From contig CM048552.1 of NCBI GenBank assembly GCA_026413225.1, forward strand, positions 56,063,001-56,127,000: a stretch of DNA of 64,000 nt. The letters are read 5' to 3'. Below the pieces are notes generated by a model. The model made no database searches, was not told the DNA's origin, and worked only from the letters and a program-made list of their open reading frames with translations. Made by a program: the position numbers and the translations under genes. This document shows positions 62,231-64,000 of this stretch, piece after piece (the stretch's first letter is position 1; every line of letters begins with the position of its first letter). The stretch comes from Otis tarda (taxonomy: Eukaryota; Chordata; Aves; Otidiformes; Otididae).

Positions 62231-64000
62231 CTAGAAAGAAAACAGCAAGAAAAAAAGTCATGTATATGCTGAGATGTATAAATGAGGGGCTTTAAGAGTC
62301 ACTGGTGGCCAGGGAGTCAGGTCCAAACATTAAGTAAATAATTTTGTAAATGTTAATCATCAAGTAAATGTCTGCTTCCAATATAGTCCCTGTGCTGCAG
62401 TACTGCAAGCAATGCCCCTCATGGAAGAGGTCACCTTAGACTGTTCTATGTTGGATTTTTCTTCTTAGAAGTTGAAAGTTGACTGTCCTCAGTTGTATTC
62501 CACAGCTGCTGGGAAAAGTAGTCAAAGAGGGGCTTTTTTGGCCTCTGTGACTTTTAGAGAAAACATAAGGCTGTTCTAACTCACAAGTGAAAAGCCCTCC
62601 TTGCCAAGGGGACTTTTGCCAATCTGGAGTTATTAAGCCCCAGTCCTGCCCACTCTTTGCTGTTCCTCTGTCTCATATGCTGGTGGAATGGCAGCGATGC
62701 TGACACAGCTGACTGTACATCTGAGGACTTACGACTTTACTTTTTCTTGGGCTACTCCATGCTATAAAGGGCAGGGAGCAAGCCTCAGGATCCAGTAGCC
62801 CAATTAACCAAAGAGGAAAGAGACAAAATCAGGTTCAAAGAAAAGAAGCCATATGACCACATATCTGAAGTCATATCAAAGTAAATCAGCCCAGACAGAT
62901 GGAGAGAAGAAGTAGGCAACATCTAGGGAGCCAGTTCTCTTGTCTGCACAGCCGAGAGGCGCTGAGTGTCTTCATCCCTCCAGGCCCTTAGTGCGTGCAC
63001 TAAGCTTTTTTTTTTATGATAACGGTGTGACAGAATCTATTATCATGTTAGCTCAGGTTGCAGCAGTGCTTCAGTGACACAGGGTCTGATCAGCTGTGTC
63101 AACAGAGGGGAGGAAGAAAAACAGCTTGTACTTGCTGTTGCTTGTAAACAGCTTTTGTCCTTTGCCTCTTGCTGCTTCCTTTCTTGCACTCTTCCAAAAA
63201 CTCCCTTGGTCTCATTTGCGCCTTTGTCAGCCTAAAAAGTTGCTGAGGCTGCCTCAGACTGGAGCACAATTTGCACCTCTCCTGTTCCTGCCAGAAAATG
63301 AGTGAACTCAATTTGACTTTGCAGCTGCAAGACTTACAACATGGATGCTTCTCTCCGTGAGTGTTTCTGCTCCATATCAAATGTGACTCATGCATAGACT
63401 GTGCTCCAAAGAGTGCAGGCCCTCAGCTTTGTCAGAAGCTGTATTGTTCTATCAGCAGTATCCCCTGACAGGCAACACTGGTTGTCTGATGAGAGAACAG
63501 CCATTTCATGAGTGTCTCTGGCCTTGCTATGTGGGAGCTCTCATGCCTTCAGGGACATGGCTTTGGATTTCTTCCCTTCAGTAGGACAAGTCCTGTCCTT
63601 GGATGATGCTACGCTGTCTTTAGCTAGAGACATGTGCCAACCTCAGGAAAACTACTTCCCCTAAAATTAATCAGGAAGAACTTTGAAGAGAGCACCAGGT
63701 ACTGCCGTTGTCCTCTCCATTCCAACGCGAGCAAAGGAGTAAAGAAACTTCACACATGAAGGATGCAACATGATGGAAGAGTGCAGAGAGGACTCAGAAT
63801 AGGGAGGAGGAGGAATGTTCTGAAGGAAACCAAACTTTCCTAGGGTTACCATAGTAATTTCTCATCCTTGTGATGTGTTTTGTGGTGCTGTATGTCAGTA
63901 GATAACTCAGAAAAAAGAAACAGGCAGCAAGGTTTCATTTGTCTTACAGACTAGAGATGCGTTGCTGAAACCATGTGTGTGCATGCAAGATTTGGAAGTG
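62231..64000 (-). other. GRAP2: GRAP2 intron, no exon recognised
   Basis: The next upstream GADS exon (Pro/Gln-rich linker following the SH2 domain) was searched for on the minus strand and not seen. Open frames here, such as 63099-63395, have no SH2 or linker resemblance. A T10 tract at about 63006-63015 is the only simple repeat noted. Confidence 0.6.

Noticed and set aside
63099-63395. Possible upstream GRAP2 exon on the minus strand
   Set aside because: The translation has no SH2 or Pro/Gln-linker resemblance and no paired splice sites.

Overview
This is vertebrate nuclear DNA, most likely from a bird. Evidence: the intron-exon structures of the genes; four CR1 LINE fragments with the avian-type 3' end (ATTCTATG-type tail); scattered, heavily decayed MIR-like SINE pieces; low overall repeat content; and two CpG islands. 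Nothing suggests a prokaryote, plasmid or phage. The species cannot be fixed from the sequence, and another sauropsid is possible.

Layout, all genes on the minus strand (transcription runs from high to low coordinates). (1) About 59.7-64 kb: 3' end of GRAP2 (GADS), with the penultimate linker exon (62111-62230) and the last exon holding the C-terminal SH3 domain and stop codon (59698-59877). (2) About 38-58.6 kb: intergenic DNA with one CR1 copy and several MIR-like pieces. (3) 24.0-37.8 kb: FAM83F, with a CpG-island promoter, exon 1 (37380-37835), exon 2 (33388-33555), exon 3 (25388-25509) and exon 4 (24088-24800). The four exons join in frame to 486 codons plus one base, close to the roughly 500 residues of mammalian FAM83F. 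The short last coding exon, expected to carry the CAAX box, was not found. (4) About 4.7-24 kb: AT-richer DNA that should hold the FAM83F terminal exon and 3'UTR and then intergenic sequence. (5) 2.5-4.6 kb: a large CpG island with about ten CCAAT boxes, E-boxes and GC boxes and a good minus-strand 5' splice site at 3126. By position this is probably the TNRC6B promoter and non-coding first exon. (6) 1-2.4 kb: probably first-intron DNA of that gene, with a CR1 fragment.

The order GRAP2 > FAM83F > TNRC6B in one orientation matches my knowledge of human 22q13.1, and this supports each call. The genes are not known to work as a unit. GRAP2 is a haematopoietic adaptor in T-cell-receptor signalling, FAM83F is a casein-kinase-1 scaffold, and TNRC6B is a GW182 protein of microRNA silencing.

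No undescribed multi-gene system is visible. The more interesting points are: a helically phased CCAAT array in the CpG island; a GADS linker that lacks the mammalian caspase motif but keeps the RRHTDP 14-3-3 site; a possible retained-intron C-terminus of FAM83F without a CAAX box; a divergent ORF with a strong Kozak context in the CpG island; and an unexplained CTGT-headed phrase near 39.1 kb.
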